Counted from the first letter of the stretch, positions 30,818 to 39,948 are shown. The stretch: DNA of 64,000 nucleotides from Deltaproteobacteria bacterium (GCA_021824175.1 JAKALP010000011.1:154836-218835), one strand, 5' to 3'. The notes: generated from the letters alone by a model not told the origin. Program-made: numbers and translations.

Positions 30818-31198
30818 CTATGCTTTTACATAAACACCGCGGCTGACGGTTTTGATTTGGCCTTTCTTGCTCAGCTTGTATAACGCATTGCTCAACTGGC
30901 GTGATTCAAGACCGGTTTTCTCTCTCAGGCTGGCGATGTTCGCACCGGCGCGGCTTTTCACGATGACGTCCATGACGTTATCGAGCACGGTGTCTTTGCC
31001 GCTGGTAGGGGCTTTCTTGGCAGCGCCTTTCTTCTTTGTAGCAGCTTTCGCTTTCTTCCCGGCTTTGGCCACTCTCTTTTTCTTGCCGCCAGCCGCTTTG
31101 GTGGCCGCTCCGACCTGGGTACTCAGTTTTTCGAGTTTGCCCGCCAGGGAAGCGAGGTTTTTCGCCAAGGACTTAATCTGTGTCTGAACTTTGCTCAT
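30818..31198 (-). CDS. Histone H1-like Lys/Ala-rich protein with winged-helix tail
   Basis: 126 residues in three parts. Residues 1-35 are an amphipathic coiled coil (IKSLAKNLASLAGKLEKLST). Residues 36-68 are an H1-like basic linker rich in Lys, Ala and Gly (GGKKKRVAKAGKKAKAATKK). Residues 70-126 look like a winged helix (DVIVKSRAGANIASLREKTG, then LYKLSKKGQIKTVSRGVYV). Probably a nucleoid or DNA-compaction protein, cytoplasmic. It has its own terminator. Function is inferred from composition and fold. Confidence 0.75.
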   Translation of the reverse strand: MSKVQTQIKSLAKNLASLAGKLEKLSTQVGAATKAAGGKKKRVAKAGKKAKAATKKKGAAKKAPTSGKDTVLDNVMDVIVKSRAGANIASLREKTGLESRQLSNALYKLSKKGQIKTVSRGVYVKA

Positions 31199-31883
31199 AT
31201 TACTACCTCCTTAATGTTTTAATTTCCTTACAAAAAAGCCCTAGTTAATTCAGCCCTAATATAAGCTCAAACAATTGTCAACAACTTCCTAAAAAAAAAG
31301 TAGCATTTTTTTTCTTCCCAGCGGACGCTCTTCGAGAAAATCTCCGCACAGCCTCTACAGTTCTACATTTAGAAGAAAAAAGCAAAAAGCACTCTTTTTC
31401 ATAATCTTTCAATAAAATCGTGGATTGGCCCCATTTTTCAGATTTTCCGGACTTTAGGGACCGCTGATGAAGACTTCCACTCTTCATTGAATCCCGCCGA
31501 TCCATATGGGGGCTGAAATTCGGGTTGTGCTTCCGATTTCTGGAATTATAAAAAGCTGCCATAAATAGATTGCCCATCTCCTATACTTCATATTAACTAT
31601 ATGAAAACACAATATAATATTTTTACTTTGAGATTTTACTGTCTTACCGCTTCTTCCCAAGATGGGCTGCAATTGCCCAAACCCTTATCCTGCGCCATCC
31701 TCTTTACCTTCACCAAACGCCAAAAAAAAGCCAAGCAAAGCACAAGCGACTTTTCAATCGCGACATCTGCTATTATCGACCGTTTCCATCCAAGCTTGAC
31801 AAAAAAAATGAAACCCCATAGTTCTGGCGCTGACAGTGATGTTTAATACGAAATTTCCTTCTCAGCAAAAAGAGGCCGCACTT
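31199..31883. other. AT-rich divergent intergenic region
   Basis: About 685 bp between the H1-like gene (-) and the helicase gene (+). It has A- and T-rich tracts (for example near 31290-31310) and several short frames without ribosome sites or protein-like composition. It probably holds promoters for both neighbours; nothing more was recognised. Confidence 0.4.
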
Positions 31884-33893
31884 ATGCACGCCCCATCAAA
31901 ACCCACGTTGAACGGACATGAAATCGGGCACGGCCGCCTCCCCATTGCGTACGAGCGAGTTCTAAACCCTTCTCAACTGGAAGCGGCCACTTTTGGCCAA
32001 GGCCCGTTGCTTGTGATTGCGGGTGCCGGCAGCGGCAAGACAAGAACTCTTATTTATCGAGTGGCCCGCCTCGTGGAACAAGGAACCGTCCCCAAAAGAA
32101 TTTTATTGCTCTCCTTCACACGCAAAGCTTCCGAGGAAATGCTCAGACGGGCCGCCCTTTTGCTTGACGCGCGCTGTCAGGAGGTCTCCGGGGGTACTTT
32201 TCACTCCTTTGCGAACAACGTTCTGAGGCGTTTCGCGGCCAAAATCGGGTATCCGCACGGGTTCTCCATTATCGATCGCGCCGATTCGGAGGATCTCATC
32301 CATCTCATCCGTAAAGAAATTTCTGCTGCGGAGGATATTCGTGAGCTGCCGCGCAAATCCACGCTGGCCTCAATGTTCAGCCGGGCCGTAAACAAATGCC
32401 GTTCATTGGAAGATATTATCTACGAAGAGTATCAACATTTTGGGGATCAAATCGATCAAATATACCAAATATGGCAGTTATACGGACTTAGAAAGAAAGA
32501 ACATTATTTCCTGGACTATGATGATTTGCTTGTCTGCTGCCAACAGCTGCTGACATCCGACCCGGCGGTCAGAGAGCGACTAATCTCTTCCTACGATTAT
32601 ATCCTGGTGGACGAATATCAAGATACCAACAAGATCCAGGCCGAAATCGTCTTTTTGCTGGCCGGCGAAAAAGGCAACATCATGGTAGTGGGCGACGACG
32701 CTCAGAGCATTTACGCCTTCAGGGGTGCCGATCATAAAAACATCATTGATTTCCCGCGGCGCTTCCCCGCAACGCACATCATCAAGTTGGAGGAAAATTA
32801 CCGCAGCTTGCAACCCATCCTGGATCTGTCCAACCAACTGATCGCTGGAGCCGCTGAAAAGTACTCCAAATGCCTTTATACCCGACGCGGTGGCGGAGAA
32901 CTGCCCAAGCTGGTCTCCACCATCGGTGAAAATGCACAATCCATCTATGTGGTGAGGGAAATCGGGCGTCTGCGGTCCCAGGGCGTACCCCTGGATCAGA
33001 TCGCGGTCCTATTTAGGGCCAGCTTTCATTCCTTTGATTTAGAACTGGAGTTGAATCGGGCAGCGATTCCCTTTGTTAAGGTTGGTGGTTTTAAATTCAC
33101 TGATTCGGCCCACATCAAGGATGTACTGGCCCATATCAAGATTCTAATCGCCCCCCAAGATCGCCTGAGCTGGTATCGTTGTTTACTTTTAGTGGATAAA
33201 ATCGGCCCCCAGAGCGCCCAACGCATCTTTGAGGCCGTCCGCAAGAGAGAAGCGGGAGCCGTGGGACTCCTGTCCGCCCCCTTGAAGCTCAAAGCGAATC
33301 CGGGTCTGGACCGACTCAAAGAGCTCATTGCGGCCATGGACGCCACCCCACACCTGGGCCGCTGGGGCGAGATGATCTTCAACTATTATCTTCCCATTCT
33401 TAAAGCCCTGCACGACGACCATCCGCGCCGGCAACGCGACATTGAACAACTATTCTACATCATGGAGCGCTATGATCGGGCGGAAGATTTTATTGCGGAT
33501 ATGGTCCTCGAGCCGCCCAACACGGCCATGGAAGATCATCTCAGCGTGACCGAGCCTGCCCCGGACTGCCTGACATTGTCCACCATTCACTCGGCCAAGG
33601 GGTTGGAGTGGAATACCGTATTCATCATTTGGGCCCTGGAAGGCCGGTTCCCGACCCATCACGCCCTTGAACAGGAAGAGATGCTGGAAGAGGAACGCCG
33701 GCTTATGTACGTAGCAGCCACTCGTGCTCAGCGAGAGCTGCACATCACCTGCCCAACCCAAATCTTTGACCGCGCAAGCCAAACGTGCCTGTATGAGCCC
33801 TCGCGCTTTTTAGAAGGGATTTCTGAAGAGTTTTTGGAACGCAGCTATTTCGATCCAAGGAATGCTTTTCAAAAGAAGGCCCATTTCACATAA
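31884..33893 (+). CDS. UvrD/Rep-family superfamily 1 DNA helicase
   Basis: 669 residues from the ATG at 31884 (AAGAGG 8 bases upstream); GTG/ATG at 31836/31839 lack an SD. It is a 3'-5' ATP-driven helicase. Motifs in order: Q-motif LNPSQLEAA, Walker A GAGSGKT (about 47-53), Walker B VDEYQDTN, motif III GDDAQSIYAFRGA, motif V STIHSAKGLEW and motif VI YVAATRAQRELH. It could be Rep, PcrA or a repair-linked relative. Its last 25 bp overlap the convergent zinc-ribbon gene. Confidence 0.92.
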   Translation: MHAPSKPTLNGHEIGHGRLPIAYERVLNPSQLEAATFGQGPLLVIAGAGSGKTRTLIYRVARLVEQGTVPKRILLLSFTRKASEEMLRRAALLLDARCQEVSGGTFHSFANNVLRRFAAKIGYPHGFSIIDRADSEDLIHLIRKEISAAEDIRELPRKSTLASMFSRAVNKCRSLEDIIYEEYQHFGDQIDQIYQIWQLYGLRKKEHYFLDYDDLLVCCQQLLTSDPAVRERLISSYDYILVDEYQDTNKIQAEIVFLLAGEKGNIMVVGDDAQSIYAFRGADHKNIIDFPRRFPATHIIKLEENYRSLQPILDLSNQLIAGAAEKYSKCLYTRRGGGELPKLVSTIGENAQSIYVVREIGRLRSQGVPLDQIAVLFRASFHSFDLELELNRAAIPFVKVGGFKFTDSAHIKDVLAHIKILIAPQDRLSWYRCLLLVDKIGPQSAQRIFEAVRKREAGAVGLLSAPLKLKANPGLDRLKELIAAMDATPHLGRWGEMIFNYYLPILKALHDDHPRRQRDIEQLFYIMERYDRAEDFIADMVLEPPNTAMEDHLSVTEPAPDCLTLSTIHSAKGLEWNTVFIIWALEGRFPTHHALEQEEMLEEERRLMYVAATRAQRELHITCPTQIFDRASQTCLYEPSRFLEGISEEFLERSYFDPRNAFQKKAHFT

Positions 33894-34099
33894 ATGGCCA
33901 GAATAAGCCACAACACAATACAGATAATATAGCCTTTCCAATCGGTTAATTTCTCAGCCATTCCATGTTCGCCCACCTTGCCAAGCCTTGCCTTGCACGA
34001 CGGACAAACCTTGGCTTCCAGGGGAACATATTCATAACACTCGTGGCATTTTTTAGTGACATAGAGGCGATCTTTGTCAGACGACGATGGTTTGGGCAT
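33869..34099 (-). CDS. Small zinc-ribbon membrane protein
   Basis: 76 residues from the ATG at 34099, which has GGAGG upstream; the frame to 34201 has no support for a longer start. A zinc ribbon CHECYEYVPLEAKVCPSCKA occupies about residues 16-36 and a single C-terminal span (YIICIVLWLILAIYVKWAFF) ends the protein. Its function is unknown. It overlaps the 3' end of the helicase gene tail to tail. Confidence 0.75.
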   Translation of the reverse strand: MPKPSSSDKDRLYVTKKCHECYEYVPLEAKVCPSCKARLGKVGEHGMAEKLTDWKGYIICIVLWLILAIYVKWAFF

Positions 34100-34213
34100 T
34101 GGCCCTCCACTGCATATGTCCGATGGATCACGTTGGTGAAGGGCCGGATCCAAGCTACGCTTTTCAATCCGGCCCTTCACGCGTGTAGATGGTTCATTCA
34201 CCCATACGCGTAA

Positions 34214-36109
34214 TTATTTGATCATTTTGGTGTTGATCTCGATCTTTCCCTTGGCCTTTAAATCTCTAATCCACTCTTGAGTTGTAGCCTGCTTTTTCTG
34301 TTCCGTCAAACGGGTGATGATGGCGCCGCTTTCTTTCTCAAAACCTTCGGCCTCCGGCGGCCTGCGGGCTTTAAGTTGAATGACATACCAACCTTGTTTG
34401 CCCTCATAAACCTTGTCTGGCAGTTTATTGGAATCATTTAATGTAAAAACTGCTTGGCTTACCTGAGGATCATAGCCAATACCGGGAATGCTGCCGCTTC
34501 GCTTGAAAAAGCCTGTAGACAACGGTTTCAGATCATAAGCGGTCGCCTCCTCCTCCAGGCTTTTGCCTTTCTTCAGCTCCGCCAGGCAGGCTTCGGCATC
34601 GGCTTTGGCCATCTCTTTTTGCCGTTTCTGGCTTAAATCCGCGCGGACTTTTTCCTTGATGGTCTCCAAGGGCGGAATGGATGCTTCGCGGCGATCAACT
34701 ACTTGTAGCAATGCATAGCCATTGCCCAGGTCAACAGTGTCGCTGATGGACATTTTCTTCAACCCGAAGGCTGTGTCGGCGAAAGCTTTGCCGTCGCTGA
34801 TCCCTTGTTCCTTGAAATTTCGCGCAGTAAAGAAATCGGTGGTTTTGATGTTCAATTGATGAGATTGGGCCACGGCCGCCAGGTCGTCACCTTCATTGAC
34901 GGAGTTATAAATCTCGTCCGCCTTCTCTTTGGCCATGGCCTTGGCTTTTTCGGCAATCAATTTGGCGCGGATGCTGTTTGAGGCCTGCTCCAGGCTTTGG
35001 GTGGTGGCCTCGTTGACTTTTTCCACCTTGATCACATGCCAGCCGAACCGGGTTCGAATCGGCTCGCTGATCTCACCAGCTTTCATGGCAAAGGCTTTAT
35101 CGGCAAACGGTTTAACCATGGCATCCTTTTTAAAGGCGCCTAAATAACCACCTTGATCCTTGGTAGAATCTTCGGAATACTTTTTGGCCAATTCATCAAA
35201 AGGCTTACCTTCGATGGCCAGCTTATAAATCTTTTCCGCTTCCAGCTTGCGGGCGGCAACTGTCTTCTCGTCGGCATTGGCATCCAATTTGAGCAGAATA
35301 TGGCGGGCTTCCACAGTCTTCTCGCTTTTAAACTCTTCTTGATGCCGTTGATAGTAGGTGTCGATATCTTCCTGAGAAACCTTAATCTGATCCTTGTAGG
35401 TTAGAGGATCAAAAAAGAGATAGTTCACTTTCACTTCAGGCTCGGTGAGGTAATTGTTTTCGTTGGCTTTGAAATACTCCGCGATTTCATCATCGGAAAG
35501 AGTGATATCCTTATGCCGCTGATTGGTAAAAAGAAGGTAATTCAAATCAGCTTCGGCATTGTACCAATCATACCATTCCTTTGCTTCGGCCTTGGTGGCA
35601 AGGATACCGTTGACCACCAGAGCCTGTAGCTTTTCAATGATCATGCCCTCGCGCATGCTGTTGCGAAATTCAGCCGTAGTCATACGGTTTTGGGAGAGAA
35701 CATATTCAGCCTGGGCTTCATCAAAGACACCATTCTTTTGAAAGGCAGGAATCTTGGCGATGGTTTCGTCCAGAATTTCATCCGTCGCCTGGATATTCAA
35801 ACGTTTGGCCTCCTGGAGCATTAGCACACGTTGGATAATTTGATCCAAGGCCTGCTGTTCAAGGTTCATGGCCTTGAGCATCTGCTCATCAAAGGAATTG
35901 CCGTAAACACGACGATATTGTTCGCGCAGGCGTTCATAAGCTTGATGATAGACATCGTAGGTGATTATCTCGCCGTTGATGTCCGCCACTCTATTGCTGC
36001 CGCGATTGCGAAAGCTACCCACCCCCCAAAACACAAACACCACCACAATGGCGAAAAGAAGCGCCTTAATTATCCAACTCCCCGCTTGTCTGCGCATTAT
36101 ACTGAGCAT
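34214..36109 (-). CDS. ppiD: PpiD/SurA-like membrane-anchored peptidyl-prolyl isomerase
   Basis: 631 residues from the ATG at 36109 (GAGAGG upstream; start MLSIMRRQAGSWIIKALLF is typical). One N-terminal span anchors it with the rest in the periplasm. A SurA-N/PpiD-like chaperone region is followed by one parvulin domain (EARHILLKLDA to GWHVIKVEKV, about 255-360) and a long C-terminal chaperone region. It helps fold outer-membrane and exported proteins. Confidence 0.9.
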   Translation of the reverse strand: MLSIMRRQAGSWIIKALLFAIVVVFVFWGVGSFRNRGSNRVADINGEIITYDVYHQAYERLREQYRRVYGNSFDEQMLKAMNLEQQALDQIIQRVLMLQEAKRLNIQATDEILDETIAKIPAFQKNGVFDEAQAEYVLSQNRMTTAEFRNSMREGMIIEKLQALVVNGILATKAEAKEWYDWYNAEADLNYLLFTNQRHKDITLSDDEIAEYFKANENNYLTEPEVKVNYLFFDPLTYKDQIKVSQEDIDTYYQRHQEEFKSEKTVEARHILLKLDANADEKTVAARKLEAEKIYKLAIEGKPFDELAKKYSEDSTKDQGGYLGAFKKDAMVKPFADKAFAMKAGEISEPIRTRFGWHVIKVEKVNEATTQSLEQASNSIRAKLIAEKAKAMAKEKADEIYNSVNEGDDLAAVAQSHQLNIKTTDFFTARNFKEQGISDGKAFADTAFGLKKMSISDTVDLGNGYALLQVVDRREASIPPLETIKEKVRADLSQKRQKEMAKADAEACLAELKKGKSLEEEATAYDLKPLSTGFFKRSGSIPGIGYDPQVSQAVFTLNDSNKLPDKVYEGKQGWYVIQLKARRPPEAEGFEKESGAIITRLTEQKKQATTQEWIRDLKAKGKIEINTKMIK

Positions 36110-36352
36110 GCCCCGTCCTCTCTTATGATGGAATTCACTGCCTGGCAATTGGCCTTTGCAACCTGGCGATATTAGGTTGGACTCGGTTAATTGTCAATAT
36201 TTGAATGGGTTGCATAATGAATGGGAAAAAGGTTAATGGCTGCAGGCTGAAAAGCGAAGGAAGAGAACCGCGGGCGGCAGATTAACCTTGTAAATATTCA
36301 AAAATTGCATTGACAGCCGCCTGCTCATTTGTTAGGTAGCCCACTCACGTTC

Positions 36353-36428
36353 GGGGCTGTAGCTCAGCTGGGAGAGCGCTTGACTGGCAGTCAAGAGGCC
36401 AGGGGTTCGATCCCCCTCAGCTCCACCA
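36353..36428 (+). tRNA. tRNA-Ala (anticodon GGC)
   Basis: A complete 76-base cloverleaf: acceptor GGGGCTG/CAGCTCC, D arm AGCTCAGCTGGGAGAGC, anticodon stem CTTGA/TCAAG with loop CTGGCAG (anticodon GGC), T arm CAGGGGTTCGATCCCCCT, discriminator A and an encoded CCA end. A terminator follows 16 bases later. Confidence 0.97.
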
Positions 36429-36444
36429 ATTCTTTCCAACTCAA

Positions 36445-36479
36445 AGGGCCGTTCTCATGGAGACGGCCCTGTTTTTTTT
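36445..36479 (+). terminator. Intrinsic terminator of tRNA-Ala
   Basis: AGGGCCGT (36445-36452) pairs with ACGGCCCT (36463-36470), followed by G and eight T. Confidence 0.9.
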
Positions 36480-36495
36480 GAAGCGATCATTTCGA

Positions 36496-36759
36496 TCAGC
36501 ACAACACTACTACAGTGGCACCCCACCCGCCAGAGCTCTCGGAAGCGTCCTTGAAGCCAGCCACCATCGGGTGCTTGGACAATAAAGAATGGACTCGGGC
36601 CTTGAGAATCCCCATGCCTTTGCCATGAATGATGCGGACCGACAAAATGCCTTTCTGACGGCAAGCCTTTATGTAGTCATCCAGCAAATCCGGCAGTTCT
36701 TTTGGGTTGAAGGTATGAAGGTCCAAAACGCCGTCTATAGGAATTTGAATGGGTTGCAT
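36496..36759 (-). CDS. Stand-alone Smr-domain protein
   Basis: 87 residues, essentially one Smr (MutS2 C-terminal) domain. The DLH motif is in VLDLHTF and the catalytic/RNA-binding loop is IIHGKGMGILKARVH. Smr domains nick DNA or RNA; small stand-alone versions have unclear targets. It starts 32 bp after the ispH-ubiA gene, with GGAG very close to its ATG, so it is probably translated from the same transcript. Confidence 0.85.
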   Translation of the reverse strand: MQPIQIPIDGVLDLHTFNPKELPDLLDDYIKACRQKGILSVRIIHGKGMGILKARVHSLLSKHPMVAGFKDASESSGGWGATVVVLC

Positions 36760-36791
36760 ACTCCAAAAGATCTTAAAATCCCTTCAAGAGC

Positions 36792-38525
36792 CTATGAAAT
36801 CCACTTATAAAAAAAGGCAACCACCCCGGTCAGCACAAAGATGCTCTCCACCATGAATTCCAGGTGCAGACCGGACAAGAGCTTGCCGCGTTCATGCATT
36901 TCGATCAGAAACCACAGCAGCAGTGGGCAGATCATCAGATAATAAGCCAACGCTGAAAAGATCCCCAATCCGCCCGCGATCAGCAGCAGTGCCCCAACTC
37001 CGGCGGTGATGCCGGTCAGCAGACGAAGTGAATGCTGTTGGCCCAAAAGCAGCGCGATGGTTTCCTTGCCCACAATGCGATCCCCTTGCATGTCCAGGAT
37101 ATCGAAAAACGCGGTACGGTTGAACGCAATGGCCGCTGCCCAAGCCATGGCCAGAATTCCGATAAGCCATTTGCCTTGGGCGGCAGCCAAGGTAGGCAAA
37201 CCCGCGGTGACAACTCCCCACGCTAAGGCGATCAGAATGGTTTTAGAACCAGGCAAATCCCTGATCCGTCGATATCGCTTTGTGGAGGACAATCCTTCTG
37301 GAATCAACCGTAAATTATAGGACAGCCCCAGCAGGCTCATGATCAAAAGGGCCCAAAAGGGCACCGTTCCCATTTGAAAAGCCGCCACCAGCCCAAAAGC
37401 GCCGGAGGCTAGAGCCAAAAAGGTCAATAGCCATTTATGGCGGTGGTAAAACCGCTCACGGTTTGGATCGTTATAGCGATCTTCGGCCCGACTGGTGAGA
37501 TGATTGAGGATATGCATGGACATGACATATAGTACCGCCACACTCAGCGCCGAAAGAGAAACCGGCAACCGCTGCAACAACATGGCCGCGTAGCACAGAC
37601 AACCAGCACCCAGCGCCACATAGACGTTGGTCAGCAAAGCGAGTCGTTGGGTGCGCATGAGCAGGGAACGCAAGCTGCCTTGCTGCTGCATGGGCATCTG
37701 CTCGATTTCGCGCACGACCCGTTTGATGATCCAGGCCGGAGTGGAGGCACCGGCGGTGATGCCGATGGTTTGCATTTTGGACAAAACCGCCGGGTCCAAT
37801 TCTGCTTCGGTCTCGATATGAAAGGCGGGCTTGCCGGTTTCAGACACGATCTGCGCCAATCGGCGGGTATTGCCGCTCTCTTTGCCGCCCACAATCACCA
37901 CGGCATCCACCTCCTGGGCCATGCGCCGCACCTCGGCTTGACGGTTTTCGGTGGAATCACAAATGGTGTTAAAAATCTTATAGTGGCTGCGATGCTCAGC
38001 CACCCACGCTTTGACTTCCTGGTAGAAGGCTTCATTCTGAGTGGTTTGAGCCACCACAATGGCTTGCTCGAAAACCGGCAGCTGTCTTAGTTCTTCCAGA
38101 GTTCCGGCCACATGGCCCCATTGTCCGGCAAAACCAAGCAGGCTGATCACCTCGGGATGGTCCTGGTCGCCGATGATAATGGCCGCATACCCTTTGCGGG
38201 CATGGCTTTTTATGATGGATTGGACTTTGACCACCCGCGGGCAAGTGGCATCGATAACCGTGAATCCAGCACTTTTAAGTTTCTGTTTAGTTTCAGGCGG
38301 TACCCCGTGGGCCCTCACCAGCACAGTGCCGCTGCCCTTGTCCGGGATCTCCTTGAGAATGGTTACCCCCCGCTCGGAGAACATCTCCAACACCTGAGGG
38401 TTGTGAATCAATGGGCCGTATGTGTAAATCGGCTTTTGCTCCTCTCCGGAAGCGTCCAGAGCCAGCTCTACCGCCCGGCGCACGCCCATGCAAAAACCGG
38501 AGGTCTTAGCGATGACGATCTTCAT
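36792..38525 (-). CDS. ispH: IspH fused to a UbiA-family prenyltransferase
   Basis: 577 residues, about twice a normal IspH. Residues 1-280 are HMBPP reductase, which makes IPP and DMAPP in the MEP pathway. The three cluster cysteines are in GFCMGVRRA, ATCPRVVKVQ and NTICDSTENRQ; substrate residues lie in HNPQVL, RAHGVPPE, DQDHPEV and TTQNE. Residues 285-577 are a multi-span membrane domain of the UbiA family with Asp motifs NHLTSRAEDRYNDPNR and DILDMQGDRIVGKE. The fusion would tether IspH to the membrane beside a prenyl transfer step. The acceptor substrate is unknown. The start overlaps the cooT stop (ATGA). Confidence 0.92.
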   Translation of the reverse strand: MKIVIAKTSGFCMGVRRAVELALDASGEEQKPIYTYGPLIHNPQVLEMFSERGVTILKEIPDKGSGTVLVRAHGVPPETKQKLKSAGFTVIDATCPRVVKVQSIIKSHARKGYAAIIIGDQDHPEVISLLGFAGQWGHVAGTLEELRQLPVFEQAIVVAQTTQNEAFYQEVKAWVAEHRSHYKIFNTICDSTENRQAEVRRMAQEVDAVVIVGGKESGNTRRLAQIVSETGKPAFHIETEAELDPAVLSKMQTIGITAGASTPAWIIKRVVREIEQMPMQQQGSLRSLLMRTQRLALLTNVYVALGAGCLCYAAMLLQRLPVSLSALSVAVLYVMSMHILNHLTSRAEDRYNDPNRERFYHRHKWLLTFLALASGAFGLVAAFQMGTVPFWALLIMSLLGLSYNLRLIPEGLSSTKRYRRIRDLPGSKTILIALAWGVVTAGLPTLAAAQGKWLIGILAMAWAAAIAFNRTAFFDILDMQGDRIVGKETIALLLGQQHSLRLLTGITAGVGALLLIAGGLGIFSALAYYLMICPLLLWFLIEMHERGKLLSGLHLEFMVESIFVLTGVVAFFYKWIS

Positions 38526-38710
38526 GGCTGAAGCAGTATTTTATGATCCACCAATGACAATGCTTGGATTCGGGCCTTAATAAACTTTTGCTCTCCAAAG
38601 ATATTGACCAGGCGCAGCCCGCCTTCATCGGGCTCCACTTTGTCAACGGCTTCCATGATCAATTGTTCTTGCGCACCTTCTTTTATTAAATACGCATTGG
38701 CTTCACACAT
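38522..38710 (-). CDS. cooT: CooT-family small nickel-binding protein
   Basis: 62 residues from the ATG at 38710; the frame to 38821 only adds an unsupported tail. The start MCEANAYL with Cys2 is the family hallmark, and the rest is a compact beta fold (KVEPDEGGLRLVNIFGEQK). CooT dimers bind nickel and were first linked to carbon monoxide dehydrogenase maturation. Here no CODH is nearby; the gene overlaps ispH-ubiA by 4 bp (ATGA), so the two are translationally coupled. Confidence 0.85.
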   Translation of the reverse strand: MCEANAYLIKEGAQEQLIMEAVDKVEPDEGGLRLVNIFGEQKFIKARIQALSLVDHKILLQP

Positions 38711-38817
38711 GGAGTGTTCCCTTTGTTTGCTTGATTGGTTGATTCGTTTTCCTTGGACTGCGGTTCCGCAGGATTCGTTTAAATGCTTTCCTATAAATAG
38801 GCATCCACAAGCACGAA

Positions 38818-39237
38818 TCAAGCAATCAACCGCCGTACATGATCCTCGACCAGCTCATCCACCAGATGGGGCAAAGGCGCGGATGAACTTCCCACCACCG
38901 TCACCCCTTCCTGATTCAGTGGCAGCAGTACTTTAGGCGCCGCGCTGGTAGCGACTGCCGCGGCCATGGCCGGTGTCATCTCGCCCATCATGGCATGAGC
39001 CAGCACAATCCCTAGGGGACCAATAATCACATCCACTTTGGCCGCGGTCTGGATAATGGCGTTTTCTCCTGAGGCGCCCCGGTTGGCCTTGGCCTTGAGC
39101 ATCTGGGCCGTGGCTATGGCATTGGTGCCCAGGGCGATAATTTCCACCCCTTCACCAAAGGTATCTTTGAGCTTTTTGATGATGGTGCTGCCGATACCGC
39201 CGCCTTGACCATCTATGACGCAAATTTTCTTTAGCAT
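38818..39237 (-). CDS. DUF3842-family protein
   Basis: 139 residues from the ATG at 39237; the frame to 39351 overlaps the NYN gene. The start KKICVIDGQGGGIGSTIIKKL looks like a nucleotide-binding beta-alpha-beta fold, and the rest (EIIALGTNAIATAQML, VIIGPLGIVLAHAMMGE) matches the DUF3842 family of anaerobes. Its function is unknown. It lies 4 bp after the NYN gene and 107 bp before cooT. Confidence 0.8.
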   Translation of the reverse strand: MLKKICVIDGQGGGIGSTIIKKLKDTFGEGVEIIALGTNAIATAQMLKAKANRGASGENAIIQTAAKVDVIIGPLGIVLAHAMMGEMTPAMAAAVATSAAPKVLLPLNQEGVTVVGSSSAPLPHLVDELVEDHVRRLIA

Positions 39238-39241
39238 GGCT

Positions 39242-39760
39242 TCACAGTTTGGAAATCTTCTGTTGCATCTTGCGCTGCCGCTTGGGCAACCGTTTGGAGG
39301 GGCCTGTTTTCCGAGTGTTGGGCTGCCAACCATTCGAAGTCGATTCTTCACCCCCTCCTTTTTGTTCCATCATTCTGGCCATCATCAAACGATCTTCGAA
39401 CTCCGCCGCACTGATGACCGCCGCACCCACGCGGGCCGCATAGTCCGCGACCTCGCGATCCGAACTGACTACCGCCAGTTTCTGTTTATGCTGGCCGGCC
39501 ATGCGCTTGATCACTGAATCCGCCAATTCGCCCGGTGCGGAGTAATACAACTCTATCCCCTTGATCCGGTCGTGCCGGGCCAATTCCAAAGGTGCGTTCT
39601 TACCATCAAACACCACTGTTATGGAAAACGCTTTTACTCTTTTATACGCGGCCAAGGCATCGATCAAAGCCTCACGACCGGCTTGCAAGTCATGACGATC
39701 GATTTGCTTAAAGTAGGGTGACTGGCGGATCAGATTATATCCATCGACTATGATATGCAT
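39242..39760 (-). CDS. NYN-domain (YacP-like) nuclease
   Basis: 172 residues, start taken at the ATG at 39760 so that the protein opens with MHIIVDGYNLIR, the family's usual beginning; the frame to 39793 has no SD. The PIN-like acidic residues are visible in IVDGYN, VVFDGKN and VVSSDREVADYA. The basic tail (KRLPKRQRKMQQK) suggests RNA binding. Relatives (YacP/Rae1) cleave mRNA on ribosomes. Confidence 0.82.
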   Translation of the reverse strand: MHIIVDGYNLIRQSPYFKQIDRHDLQAGREALIDALAAYKRVKAFSITVVFDGKNAPLELARHDRIKGIELYYSAPGELADSVIKRMAGQHKQKLAVVSSDREVADYAARVGAAVISAAEFEDRLMMARMMEQKGGGEESTSNGWQPNTRKTGPSKRLPKRQRKMQQKISKL

Positions 39761-39795
39761 GGGCGCTATGGTGGAATAGAGAGTAACAATCAAGT

Positions 39796-39946
39796 TTTAA
39801 GTATGAAGTATAAAGCTTTAAACTGAGGAATTCTATCATTTTGACTCCATTAACATTCAATCTTCAGCCCTCCACCTTCAACCTTCTACCTCCTCAAAGG
39901 TAGAATTCCTTCACTTCAAACTTAAAACATCTATCTTAAAATTTTT
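39796..39946. repeat. CTTCA-heptad intergenic repeat with inverted arms (copy B)
   Basis: Between the NYN and parB genes. A centre of degenerate CTTCAAC heptads (about 39855-39895) lies between two arms: GTTTTAAGTATGAAGT ... GGAATTCTA on the left and the reverse complement of a near match (GTTTTAAGTTTGAAGT ... GGAATTCTA) on the right. It resembles the shorter element near 15.3 kb. Confidence 0.55.
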
Positions 39947-39948
39947 AT

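Noticed and set aside
31278..31846. Short frames on both strands between the H1-like and helicase genes
   Set aside because: No ribosome sites, no protein-like composition, very AT-rich DNA.
36353..36428. tRNA-Ala as a possible integration site
   Set aside because: No integrase gene, direct repeat of the tRNA 3' end or foreign gene block was seen next to it.
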